The notes: a model not told the origin generated them from the letters alone. A stretch of 15,944 bases of DNA from Streptosporangiaceae bacterium (GCA_030040415.1 JASHTT010000059.1:1-15944); one strand, 5' to 3'; counted from the first letter of the stretch, positions 1-7,757 are shown. Program-made: numbers and translations.

Positions 1-921
1 CTCCGGCTGCTCGACGATGCCGACGTGCTGGTCGAGGGCTTCCGGCCGGGCGTGGCCGAGCGGCTCGGCTTCGGGCCCGACGCGTGCGCTGAGCGCAACC
101 CCCGGCTCGTCTACGCCCGGATGACCGGCTGGGGTCAGGACGGACCGCTGGCGCCGACTGCCGGGCACGACATCGACTACATCGCGATCTCCGGCGCCCT
201 CGGCCGGATCGGCCGGGCCGGCCAGGCTCCGGTGCCGCCGGTCAACCTGGTCGGCGACTTCGGTGGCGGCGGCATGCTGCTGGCGCTCGGAGTCTTGGCC
301 GCGCTGGTCGAGCGGGCCGGCTCTGGGCGCGGTCAGGTGGTGGACGCGGCCATGGTCGATGGCTCGGCGCTGCTGACAGCGTTCATCCACGGCCTGCGCG
401 CGTCTGGCATGTGGCAGGACGAGCGAGGCAGCAACCTGCTCGACGGCGGCGCGCCGTTCTACGACAGCTACGCCACCTCGGATGGCGAGTACATGGCCGT
501 CGGCGCCCTTGAGCCCCAGTTCTACGCCGCGCTGCTGACCGGTCTCGGGCTAGCCGGCGCTGACCTGCCGGCGCAGCTCGACCGGGCAGGCTGGCCGGTG
601 CTGCGGCAGCGCTTCGCGGCGGCCTTCGCCAGCCGGACCCGCGCGGAGTGGGAGGAGGTGTTCGCGGGCACCGACGCCTGCGTGGCGCCGGTGCTCGGGA
701 TGGCCGAGGCCGCAGCCCACCCGCACGCCGTGGCCAGACACTCCTTCGTCGAAGTGGACGGCGTGACACAGCCGGCGCCGGCACCCCGGTTCTCCCGCAC
801 GGCCGCGGCCAGGCCCGCGCCGCCGCCCCGGCCGGGCGCCGACACCGACTCCGTGCTGGCAGGCCTCGGCCTGACGGCAAGTGAGGTAGCCGGGCTGCGC
901 GCCAGGGGCGTGGTTGGCTAG
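1..921 (+). CDS. mcr: Alpha-methylacyl-CoA racemase (CoA-transferase family III), 5' end outside window
   Basis: This enzyme epimerises (2R)- and (2S)-2-methylacyl-CoA esters, as needed for beta-oxidation of branched or sterol-derived acyl chains in the cytoplasm. The frame is already open at base 1, where the residues before the GTG at 25 read RLLDDADV. The GTG at 25 is therefore internal, and roughly the first 70 residues lie upstream. Numbered from that GTG, the catalytic residues known from M. tuberculosis MCR (His126, Asp156, Glu241) are visible as H48 in GHDIDYI, D78 in GDFGGGGM and E163 in GALEPQF. Their spacings of 30 and 115 residues match MCR exactly, which favours a racemase over a formyl-CoA transferase-type member. 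The C-terminus has an Ala/Pro-rich stretch before the final LGLTASEVAGLR. The stop overlaps the start of the MATE gene, so the two are probably co-transcribed. The symbol follows the mycobacterial name. Confidence 0.93.
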   Translation, partial: LRLLDDADVLVEGFRPGVAERLGFGPDACAERNPRLVYARMTGWGQDGPLAPTAGHDIDYIAISGALGRIGRAGQAPVPPVNLVGDFGGGGMLLALGVLAALVERAGSGRGQVVDAAMVDGSALLTAFIHGLRASGMWQDERGSNLLDGGAPFYDSYATSDGEYMAVGALEPQFYAALLTGLGLAGADLPAQLDRAGWPVLRQRFAAAFASRTRAEWEEVFAGTDACVAPVLGMAEAAAHPHAVARHSFVEVDGVTQPAPAPRFSRTAAARPAPPPRPGADTDSVLAGLGLTASEVAGLRARGVVG

Positions 922-2287
922 CAGGCTGGCCCGTCGCGCGCTGGCGGCCGCACGCCATCCGCAAGACCGGGAGATCCTCAGGCTGGCCGTGCCCGCGTTC
1001 GGCGCGCTGGTCGCCGAGCCGCTGTTCCTGCTGGCCGACTCGGCCATCGTCGGCCGGCTCGGCACGGTACCGCTCGGCGGGCTCGGCGTCGCCAGCCAGG
1101 CGCTGTCCACGCTCGTCGGAATGTCGATCTTCTTGGCCTACGGCACGACGGCCGCCGCTGCCCGCCAGCTCGGCGCCGGCCAGCGCGCGGCGGCGATACG
1201 GCACGGGATTGACGGGTTCTGGCTCGCCGCGGTCATCGGGGTCGCTGTGCTGGGCGTCGGCTGGCCGCTCGCGCCGCAGATCGTCGATGCGTTCGGTGGC
1301 ACCGCGGCGGTCGCCCACCAGGCGGACATCTACCTGCGAATCAGCTTGCTCGGCGCGCCCGCGATGCTCGCGGTGCTGGCGGGCACCGGCGTGCTGCGAG
1401 GCCTCGCTGACCTCAGGACACCGCTGCTGATCGCCGTAGTCGCGAACGCGGTCAACGTCGCGCTCAACGCCACGTTCGTGCTTGGCCTGCACTGGGGCAT
1501 CGCCGGCTCGGCCTGGGGCACGGTGATCGCGCAGGGCGGCACGGGCGCCGCCTACCTGGTCGTGGTCGCGCGCGGCGCTCGACGGGCGAACGTTAGCCTC
1601 CGGCCCGACCTCGCGGGCGTCAAGTCGGCCGCGCTGACCGGCGCTTCGCTGTTCCTGCGAACCGTGGCGCTGCAGGTGGTGCTGGTGCTGATGACTGCCA
1701 TCGCGGCGAGGCAGGGCAACGCGGAGATCGCCGCGCACCAGGTGGCGATGCGGGTGTGGAACCTGTTCGTGTACGCCCTCGACGCGATCGCGATCGCCGG
1801 ACAGGCGATCGTCGGCCGCTATCTCGGCGCCGGGGATGTGGCCGGGACCCGCGCCGCGACGCGCCGGATGATCGGCTGGGGTGCTGTGTACGGCACCGTG
1901 TTCTCGCTCGTGCTGCTCGCGGTCCGGCCGGTCTTGCCTGCCGCGTTCGGGGTGACCGGCGAGGTGGCGCGGCTGCTGCTCGCCGTGCTGCTCGTGGTCA
2001 TCGTGCAGCAGCCGGTGGCCGGTGTGGTGTTCGTGCTCGACGGCGTCCTGATCGGCGCCGGGGACCAGGACTACCTGGCCGTCGCCGGGGTCGTGACGCT
2101 CGCCGCGTTCGCCGCCGCGGCGGCCGCAGTGGTGGTCACCGGCTCGGGACTCGTCGCGCTCTGGCTCGCCTACAGCCTGTGGATGCTGGCGAGGTTCGCG
2201 ACCCTCGTGCTGCGCGCACGCGGCTCGCGCTGGCTCGTCACGGGTGCGGTCCGGAACACGGCGTCGGCCACTGCCGTCACGCGCTAG
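914..2287 (+). CDS. MATE family (DinF-like) efflux transporter
   Basis: This is a multidrug/toxin extrusion antiporter, an inner-membrane protein expected to export organic substrates in exchange for H+ or Na+. The 457 residues form about 12 hydrophobic helices in two pseudo-symmetric halves, a normal length for the family. Helix 1 carries LADSAIVGRLG, the DinF-type signature. Its acidic residue (D42) corresponds to the aspartate implicated in coupling in DinF proteins. A second typical stretch is GVLRGLADLRTP near residue 160. The start chosen is a TTG at 914, 8 bases inside the racemase gene, with AGGGG at 904-908 five bases upstream. No ATG or GTG in frame fits better, since the first helix begins at about residue 20. 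The overlap implies translational coupling to the racemase. The substrate cannot be read from the sequence. The last bases, CTAG, also end the convergent gene. Confidence 0.92.
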   Translation: MASRLARRALAAARHPQDREILRLAVPAFGALVAEPLFLLADSAIVGRLGTVPLGGLGVASQALSTLVGMSIFLAYGTTAAAARQLGAGQRAAAIRHGIDGFWLAAVIGVAVLGVGWPLAPQIVDAFGGTAAVAHQADIYLRISLLGAPAMLAVLAGTGVLRGLADLRTPLLIAVVANAVNVALNATFVLGLHWGIAGSAWGTVIAQGGTGAAYLVVVARGARRANVSLRPDLAGVKSAALTGASLFLRTVALQVVLVLMTAIAARQGNAEIAAHQVAMRVWNLFVYALDAIAIAGQAIVGRYLGAGDVAGTRAATRRMIGWGAVYGTVFSLVLLAVRPVLPAAFGVTGEVARLLLAVLLVVIVQQPVAGVVFVLDGVLIGAGDQDYLAVAGVVTLAAFAAAAAAVVVTGSGLVALWLAYSLWMLARFATLVLRARGSRWLVTGAVRNTASATAVTR

Positions 2288-3573
2288 TCCCGGTCACCCC
2301 GCCTGGAGTCGGGCGGCTGTGCGGCCTCCCTGCGCCGCCAGTCCTGGGGCAGTGCGGCCTCCAGCACGTCGTCCACGGTGATCACGCCGAGCATCATCCG
2401 CCGCTCGTCGACGACCGGGATCGTGATCAGGTTGTAGTCGCTCATCAGTACCGCCACGTCCACGACGTCAGTGTCCGCACCGACCCGTACCGGGTCGTCG
2501 TCGTAGACATCGCGGACCAGCGCCTCTGGGCGCGCTTGGATCAGCGTGGCCAGTTTGGCCACCCCAGCGAGCTTGCCCCGCTCGTCGAGCACGTGCACGC
2601 TGGTCAGCGCCTCCGGCTGCAGCCCGGAAGCGCTGGCGACGGCGGCTATCGCGTCGGCCACGGTCGCCCCTGCCTGAACCGTGACGTAGTCCATGCCCAT
2701 CAGGCCGCCGGCGCTTGTCGGATTGAAGCCCATCAGCGTCAGCACCTTGGCCCGCTGCCCTGCGGGCAGCAGATCGAGCACCGGCTGCCTGCGCCGCTGC
2801 GGAAGCTCGGTGATCGCGTCCGCGGCGTCGTCCGCCCGCATCCTCGCCAGCACCGCGGCGATCTCGGCGTCGGTGCGCGCCCCGAGCAGCCTCTTCGCCA
2901 GGTCCTCGTCGAGTTCTTCGAACACGTCGGCCTCGAGCTCGGGGTCGTCGTGCACCTGACCGAGTATCTCGGTCTCCTCCGCCTTGGACGCATCCTCGAG
3001 CAGGTCAGCGATCTGTGCCGGTTTCAGCCTGCCGATCCGGCCGAAACCGTGCCGGGACAGCGCGCTGCCGGTATGGCCGATCAGCGGCTCGAATTTCCCC
3101 CATTCACGGAACGAGTGCGTCCGGCTACCTGCCGTCGCGGGGCCGCCGCCGAGCAGCCGCCGCGGACGACCGTGGGTGTCCACGCCGATGACGACCCAGC
3201 CGCCGTCCAGCTGCCCGAGCGCAAGGTCGCCGGCCCTGATCAGGTGCGCGTTCTCCACGTCGAGCAGCCGGTGACCCAGCACGTCGGCGCGCAGCAGGAC
3301 CTCGCCGTCCCGCCGCTCGAACTGGCGCAGGTCCAGTCGCGCGCTGCTCAGCAGCAGCTCCGACCCGCCGAGGTCGGCAACCTGGTCGATCGGCACGAAA
3401 AGCGACCGGCTGCCCACTGTCACCACCAGGCCGGTCACCACCGGATAGTCGGCACCGCGCAGCCGGACGATCACGTCCGACAGGCGGCCGATGGACCCGC
3501 CGCTACCGTCGGTAACGGGACGACGAAGCAACTCGGAGAGGCGCAGTGATTGGTGTGACGGGTCTTGCCCCAT
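2284..3573 (-). CDS. PRC-barrel / MgtE N-domain / CBS-pair protein (soluble)
   Basis: This is a 429-residue protein without membrane helices. It has a PRC-barrel-like segment (about 8-80, LRLSELLRRPVTD onward) and a second beta-rich PRC-like segment (about 90-145). An MgtE-type helical N domain follows (about 185-280, with KPAQIADLLEDA and the GGLM hinge at 289-292), then two CBS motifs (about 295-348 and 356-406, ending GVITVDDVLEA). In MgtE channels the N and CBS domains sense cytosolic Mg2+ and gate the pore. Here the pore domain is absent, so the protein is probably a Mg2+ or nucleotide sensor or adaptor, not a transporter. I chose the ATG at 3573 because the conserved fold begins just after it. 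An in-frame GTG at 3612 would add 13 residues, and neither start has a strong ribosome binding site. It is divergent from the KimA-like permease, 217 bases away. Automatic pipelines often call such proteins magnesium transporters, which overstates the case. Confidence 0.87.
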   Translation of the reverse strand: MGQDPSHQSLRLSELLRRPVTDGSGGSIGRLSDVIVRLRGADYPVVTGLVVTVGSRSLFVPIDQVADLGGSELLLSSARLDLRQFERRDGEVLLRADVLGHRLLDVENAHLIRAGDLALGQLDGGWVVIGVDTHGRPRRLLGGGPATAGSRTHSFREWGKFEPLIGHTGSALSRHGFGRIGRLKPAQIADLLEDASKAEETEILGQVHDDPELEADVFEELDEDLAKRLLGARTDAEIAAVLARMRADDAADAITELPQRRRQPVLDLLPAGQRAKVLTLMGFNPTSAGGLMGMDYVTVQAGATVADAIAAVASASGLQPEALTSVHVLDERGKLAGVAKLATLIQARPEALVRDVYDDDPVRVGADTDVVDVAVLMSDYNLITIPVVDERRMMLGVITVDDVLEAALPQDWRRREAAQPPDSRRGDRD

Positions 3574-3772
3574 AGCGGACCAGCCTGCCACGCGGCGCGC
3601 CGCCACGCCCACCTGTCCATGCTCGCGCCGGGCCAGCCCGGTCTGCCCAGGTCATGCCAGATCCACCGGGCAGCTACGCTGGACCGCGCCAAAGCGGCAC
3701 GTCCGGCGGACGCCTGGTCTCCCCAGCGGTGCCGCGCAATGGTATGAAGGCCACGTCGGGGTGCCGCCGTGG

Positions 3773-3780
3773 GGAGGAGG
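3773..3780 (+). promoter_or_regulatory. Ribosome binding site deciding the permease start
   Basis: GGAGGAGG lies 10 bases before the GTG at 3791 and 16 bases before the ATG at 3797. It supports GTG 3791 as the start over the open frame extending upstream to 3491, which is antisense to the PRC/MgtE_N/CBS gene. Confidence 0.75.
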
Positions 3781-3790
3781 ACGCTGCATC

Positions 3791-6568
3791 GTGGCCATGC
3801 GCAGGGCTCTCGGCCTAACGCGGAGTGATGACCTCGCCGAAGGCCTTGGCTACTCCCTGAAGCGCAAGCTGCTCGGCCGACCGCTGATCAACGAGCAGCT
3901 CGGCGAGCAACGCCTCTCCAAGCGACTGGCACTCGGCGTGCTCTCGCCTGATGGCATCTCGTCCTCCGCCTATGGCACCGAAGAGATCCTGATCGAGCTG
4001 CTCAAGGGCGGCCTCGCGGTCACCGCCTTCACCGTGCTGCTGCCGATCACCGGCGTGGTGCTGTTCGTGATGATCCTGGTGGTGCTGTCCTACCGCGAAG
4101 TCGTCATGGTCTACACCAGGGCCGGCGGCTCCTACGCGGTGGCCAGGGAGAACTTCGGGCCGCGGGTGGCCCAGATCGCCGCGGTCGCTCTCATGATCGA
4201 CTATGTGGTCACGGTGGCTGTGCAGATCGCGGCGGGCACAGCCGCTGTCGCGTCCGCCGTTCCCTGGCTGAACAACCCGACCAGGTTGACCGTGATGTCG
4301 ATCCTGGTCGTGCTTGTCATGCTGTACGGGAACCTGCGCGGAATCCGCGAGGCCGGGCGGTCGTTCGCGGTGCCGACGTACCTGTTCTCCGGCGTTGCCC
4401 TGCTGATGATCGTCGTCGGCCTGGTTCGGGAGGTGACGGTCGGCCTGCCGATGTACCACCCGGGGCCGGGCATCGTCACTCACGCACCCAACCACAACAG
4501 CCTGATCACCTTCGGGCTGATCTTCATCCTGCTCCGGGCGTTCGCCAACGGCGGTTCGTCGCTGACGGGCATCGAGGCGGTGTCCAACGCGGTCAGCGCG
4601 TTCAAGCCGCCAGAGGGCATCAACGCGCGCCGCGTGCTGGTCATCGAGGGCATGATCCTCGGCTCCCTGGTGGCCGGGATCTCCTGGATCGCGCACGTCA
4701 CCCACGCCCGGCCCTATTACACCGGCGTCCCGACCGTGATCTCGCAGGAGGCCCGGCTTGTCTTCGGGCACGGCGCCATCGGGGACGTGATGTTCGTCCT
4801 GGTGCAGGCCGCTACCGCGCTGATCCTCTACACCGGGGGTAACACCAGCTTCAACGGCTTCCCGTTCCTCGCCAGCTTCGTGGCCGAAGACGCGTTCCTG
4901 CCACGATGGCTCACAAAGCGCGGGCACCGGCTGGTGTTCTCTAACGGGATCATCGTGCTGGCGGTGCTGTCCATCTCGCTGCTGGCGGCCGTCGGCTCCA
5001 ACGTCAACAACCTGGTGCCGTTCTACGCCATCGGCGTGTTCACCGCCTTCACCATGGCCGGGCTCGGCATGGCCAAGTACCACTACACGCACAAGGAAGC
5101 CGGCTGGCGACACAAGCTGGTGATCAACTTCTCGGCCGGCGTCGCCTCGTGCGTTGTCGTGGTGATCTTCGCCGTGGTCAAATTCGGCGAGGGCGCCTGG
5201 CTGGTCGTCGTGCTCTTCGCCCTGGGCGTGCCCGCCCTGATCCGGCTGAACCGGCAGTACCGGCTGGAAGCCACCGTGCTCGAGGGGATCGGCGACCGGG
5301 CCAGGCCAGATCCGCCCACCTTCTCGCGGCGGACCGTGTACGTCTTCGTCGACGACTTCGACCTGGCGACGATCGCGGCACTCCGGTACGCCCGCAGCCT
5401 GCGGCCCACCGCCCTGAGCGCGGTGCACTTCGTGATCGACAACGTGGAGGCCGACAAGCTGCGGCAGGACTGGGTACGGGCGAACACCGGGATCGTGCTG
5501 GACTTCGTGGACAGTCCGGACCGGCGCCTTGCCAAGGCGGCAGCGGAACTGGTCAGCGCCGAAGCGGCGCTGCCCGGCGTGGGCGTGACGGCGATCTTCC
5601 CCCGGCGCAGCTACACCCCGATCGTCGGCAGGCTGCTGCACGACAGGACCGCTGACAAGATGGCGGCGGCGATCAGCCGAGTCCCGCACGCGGTGGCCAC
5701 GATCGTGCCGTTCGACGTCCGCAGCCGACTGGAGGTGCTGGCCAAGCGCGGACAGGCCGCTAAGCAGGCAGCTGCCAAGCAGGCGGCCGCCAAGCAGGCA
5801 GCGGGCAAGCAGGCAGCCGCCACTGCCGCGAGCGCCGGGGCAACGCCGGACGGGGCAGGGCGGGCAGGTGAGGGGTCAGACGAGACGGCCCGCGCCGGCA
5901 CCGGGACGACGACACAGGACGGCGCGCCTGGCCGGGACGGCGCGGCTGGCCGGGACGGCGCGGCTGCCAGGGACGGGGTCGGTGCGCGGGAGGACGCTGC
6001 CGGAGACCGGGCCGACCGGCATGGCGCCGGCGCAGGCGGCGCTGCCAGAGAGGGTGTCGACAGAGACCGCGGCGACAGAGACCGGGCGGGCAGAGACCGC
6101 GCGGGCCGAGACCGCGCGGGCCGAGACCGCGCGGGCAGAGACTGGGGCGCCAGAGGCGGTACCGGCCGAGATGGCGCAGCGGCGCGGGAAGGGCGACGGG
6201 CGGCGCCTTCGGAGGCCGACGCCTATCGTGACTACGACCGCCCAGTCCCGCCGGAGGGCGTCTCGCCGATCGGCAGCCTCACCAAGCCGGGCCGCGCGGT
6301 CGCGGAGGGCCGGATCCACTCGGTGGAGATCAAGCCGGTTGAGCGCAGCACGGTTCTCGCCTGCGACGTGCGGGACTCCACTGGCAGCCTGACCGCCCTG
6401 TTCTACGGACGGTCACACATCCCCGGGCTGCGGCCGGGAAGCAAGGTGCGGCTTCGTGGCCAGGTCGGCATACGCGGCGGCAAGCCGATCATGATCAACC
6501 CGGCGTACGAGCTGGTGGTCGCCGGCAGCGAGCCACCACCGCCGGACGGACCGGCCACCGCCGGATAG
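3791..6568 (+). CDS. KimA-like APC permease fused to USP-like domain, repetitive linker and OB-fold
   Basis: This 925-residue protein belongs to the APC superfamily. Residues 20-500 hold an N-terminal GRPLINEQLGEQRLSKR and about 12 membrane helices. The first helix, LSPDGISSSAYGTEE, closely resembles the K+ importer KimA of Bacillus. D54 and Y61 sit seven residues apart, like the K+-binding D36 and Y43 of KimA, so K+ uptake is my best inference; an amino-acid substrate is the alternative. Residues about 510-650 (VYVFVDDFDLATIAALRYARS) form the cytosolic USP-like domain seen in KimA. Residues about 655-810 are low complexity: four AKQAA units, then an Arg/Asp/Gly-rich run. Residues about 828-911 (GRIHSVEIKPVE, LTALFYGR, KVRLRGQV) look like an OB-fold of the tRNA-anti/RecG-wedge type. 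From memory, M. tuberculosis has the permease (Rv2690c) and the OB-fold protein (Rv2694c) as separate nearby genes, so this looks like a fusion. Confidence 0.88.
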   Translation: MAMRRALGLTRSDDLAEGLGYSLKRKLLGRPLINEQLGEQRLSKRLALGVLSPDGISSSAYGTEEILIELLKGGLAVTAFTVLLPITGVVLFVMILVVLSYREVVMVYTRAGGSYAVARENFGPRVAQIAAVALMIDYVVTVAVQIAAGTAAVASAVPWLNNPTRLTVMSILVVLVMLYGNLRGIREAGRSFAVPTYLFSGVALLMIVVGLVREVTVGLPMYHPGPGIVTHAPNHNSLITFGLIFILLRAFANGGSSLTGIEAVSNAVSAFKPPEGINARRVLVIEGMILGSLVAGISWIAHVTHARPYYTGVPTVISQEARLVFGHGAIGDVMFVLVQAATALILYTGGNTSFNGFPFLASFVAEDAFLPRWLTKRGHRLVFSNGIIVLAVLSISLLAAVGSNVNNLVPFYAIGVFTAFTMAGLGMAKYHYTHKEAGWRHKLVINFSAGVASCVVVVIFAVVKFGEGAWLVVVLFALGVPALIRLNRQYRLEATVLEGIGDRARPDPPTFSRRTVYVFVDDFDLATIAALRYARSLRPTALSAVHFVIDNVEADKLRQDWVRANTGIVLDFVDSPDRRLAKAAAELVSAEAALPGVGVTAIFPRRSYTPIVGRLLHDRTADKMAAAISRVPHAVATIVPFDVRSRLEVLAKRGQAAKQAAAKQAAAKQAAGKQAAATAASAGATPDGAGRAGEGSDETARAGTGTTTQDGAPGRDGAAGRDGAAARDGVGAREDAAGDRADRHGAGAGGAAREGVDRDRGDRDRAGRDRAGRDRAGRDRAGRDWGARGGTGRDGAAAREGRRAAPSEADAYRDYDRPVPPEGVSPIGSLTKPGRAVAEGRIHSVEIKPVERSTVLACDVRDSTGSLTALFYGRSHIPGLRPGSKVRLRGQVGIRGGKPIMINPAYELVVAGSEPPPPDGPATAG
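5762..5821. repeat. Four 15-bp tandem units coding AKQAA
   Basis: Four consecutive 15-base units begin aagcaggc at 5762, 5777, 5792 and 5807. They encode KQAAA/KQAAG repeats that would form a basic helical segment after the USP-like domain. Differences between units are mostly in the last five bases. The array lies inside the permease reading frame and keeps it open. Confidence 0.9.
5930..5965. repeat. Two identical 18-bp units coding GRDGAA
   Basis: Two exact copies of an 18-base unit (ggccgggacggcgcggct) stand head to tail in the permease linker. Diverged copies lie on both sides (GAPGRDG before, AARDGVG after). They encode GRDGAA. Confidence 0.85.
6061..6150. repeat. Six 15-bp tandem units coding RDRAG
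   Basis: Six successive 15-base units start at 6061, 6076, 6091, 6106, 6121 and 6136, with consensus cagagaccgcgcggg. The fourth and fifth are identical, and the first and last are the most diverged. They encode RDRGD, four RDRAG-type units and RDWGA. The result is a charge-balanced Arg/Asp linker before the OB-fold. The gradient of divergence is typical of slippage or unequal recombination. Confidence 0.92.
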
Positions 6569-6643
6569 AGCCCCAGCCAACGACAAGAGCGCCTCTGGAG
6601 CAAACGGCTACTCACGGGTAATGTCTGCCGTATCGCCGTCCAC

Positions 6644-6648
6644 GGAGG
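6644..6648 (+). promoter_or_regulatory. Ribosome binding site of the ferritin-like gene
   Basis: GGAGG lies five bases before the ATG at 6654. It selects that codon over an in-frame ATG at 6621, which would put this site inside the coding region. Confidence 0.75.
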
Positions 6649-6653
6649 CCGCC

Positions 6654-7757
6654 ATGAGCACATACGACCGCTACACGACGCCCGTCGCGCCCGGCACGTG
6701 GGACGTTCCCGCCACCGGAGCCGCGCGGTTCAGCTGGGAGTACGACGACGGCCGGACCCGCCTGCTCGACCTGTATCAGCGGGGCAAGGACAAGCAGTGG
6801 GACGCGACCAAGCGGATCGACTGGAGCATCCCGGTCAACCCGAGCGACGTCATGGAGGCCGGTGAGGAATTCTGCCCCATCTACGGCTCGCCGCAGTGGG
6901 AGAAGCTTTCCCAGAAGGAACGCGACGAACTGGGCCACCACCTGTCGGCCTGGCTTTTCAGTCAGTTCCTGCACGGGGAGCAGGGCGCGCTGACAGTGGC
7001 CGCGCGGATCGTGGAGTCGGTGCCGGACATGGACTCGAAGTTCTATGCCGCGACCCAGGCGATGGACGAGGCCCGGCACGTCGAGCTCTACGCGCGGTTC
7101 ATGCGCGAGAAGATCGACTTGTACTACCCGGTCAACCCGGACCTGGCCAAGCTGCTAGCAGATGCGCTGAGCGACTCCCGCTGGGACATGCCGTACCTCG
7201 GCATGCAAGTGCTGATCGAAGGGCTGGCGCTGGCGGCGTTCGGCGTGCACCGTGACATGTCGAACAACCCGCTGGTCACGCAGTTGCTCGCCTACGTGAT
7301 GCAGGACGAGGCGCGGCACGTGGCGTTCGGACGCCTGGCGCTGCGCGACTACTACAAGGAACTGACAGCGGCCGAGCGCGCAGACCGCGAGGAGTTCGTC
7401 GTCGAGGGCTGCTACCTCATGCGCAACAGGTTCACCGCCCGCGAGGTCTGGGAGCGGATGGGCTTCGACGTCGACGAGTGCCTGGCGTTCACCGAGCAGT
7501 CCCCGGTCCAGCAGGCGTTCCGCACGCTGTTGTTCTCCCGGATCGTGCCGTGCGTGCGCGACATCGGCCTATGGGGCCCGAAGGTGCAGCACGCCTACGC
7601 CGACCTTGGCGTGATCGAGGCGGCCGACTCGGACCTCGACGCGCTCATGCGCGCCGACGAGGAGCTGGCGGAGAAGATAGACGAGCAGAAGTACGCAGCT
7701 GAGGTTGCCACCAGGCAAGCCGAGGTGCACGAGGCGATCGCGCTGGCCAGCGACTAG
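6654..7757 (+). CDS. Ferritin-like diiron-carboxylate protein, substrate unknown
   Basis: This is a 367-residue soluble protein with a complete dinuclear iron ligand set of the ribonucleotide reductase R2/ferritin-like type. E109 lies in HGEQ, E139 and H142 in DEARH, E189 in LIEG, and E219 and H222 in a second DEARH. The two E-x-x-H helices, each paired with a single-Glu helix, give the expected four-helix bundle. The N-terminal 90 residues (IDWSIPVNPSD, EEFCPIYGS) and the C-terminal 130 residues are additional. The family includes oxygenases, desaturases, N-oxygenases and R2-like oxidases. Without a characterised relative I would call it a putative oxidase/oxygenase. I see no leader peptide, so it should be cytoplasmic. 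It stands alone: 85 bases separate it from the permease, and a hairpin follows it before a convergent small gene. Confidence 0.85.
   Translation: MSTYDRYTTPVAPGTWDVPATGAARFSWEYDDGRTRLLDLYQRGKDKQWDATKRIDWSIPVNPSDVMEAGEEFCPIYGSPQWEKLSQKERDELGHHLSAWLFSQFLHGEQGALTVAARIVESVPDMDSKFYAATQAMDEARHVELYARFMREKIDLYYPVNPDLAKLLADALSDSRWDMPYLGMQVLIEGLALAAFGVHRDMSNNPLVTQLLAYVMQDEARHVAFGRLALRDYYKELTAAERADREEFVVEGCYLMRNRFTAREVWERMGFDVDECLAFTEQSPVQQAFRTLLFSRIVPCVRDIGLWGPKVQHAYADLGVIEAADSDLDALMRADEELAEKIDEQKYAAEVATRQAEVHEAIALASD

Noticed and set aside
383..1738. 451-codon open frame on the minus strand
   Set aside because: It lies opposite the racemase and MATE genes. Its translation is Arg/Ala/Pro-rich with no domain, the usual shadow in very GC-rich DNA.
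1756..3549. 597-codon open frame on the plus strand
   Set aside because: It is antisense to the PRC/MgtE_N/CBS gene and overlaps MATE in another frame. Its composition is biased and it shows no recognisable motif.
3574..3790. Mg2+ or c-di-AMP riboswitch upstream of the permease
   Set aside because: I could not recognise any conserved core of known classes by eye. It would need a covariance search.
3815..5689. 624-codon open frame on the minus strand
   Set aside because: It is opposite the permease membrane domain. The translation is rich in His, Asp, Gln and Gly, as expected from reverse-complemented hydrophobic codons, and has no domain.
5755..6220. Repeat arrays considered as CRISPR or intergenic repeats
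   Set aside because: Units are 15-18 bp, directly adjacent without spacers, multiples of three and inside a reading frame.
5868..6392. Thr/Glu/Ala-repeat frame (AETAR units) on the plus strand
   Set aside because: It is the +2 reading of the RDRAG repeats. The permease frame explains these bases and continues into a folded OB-like domain.
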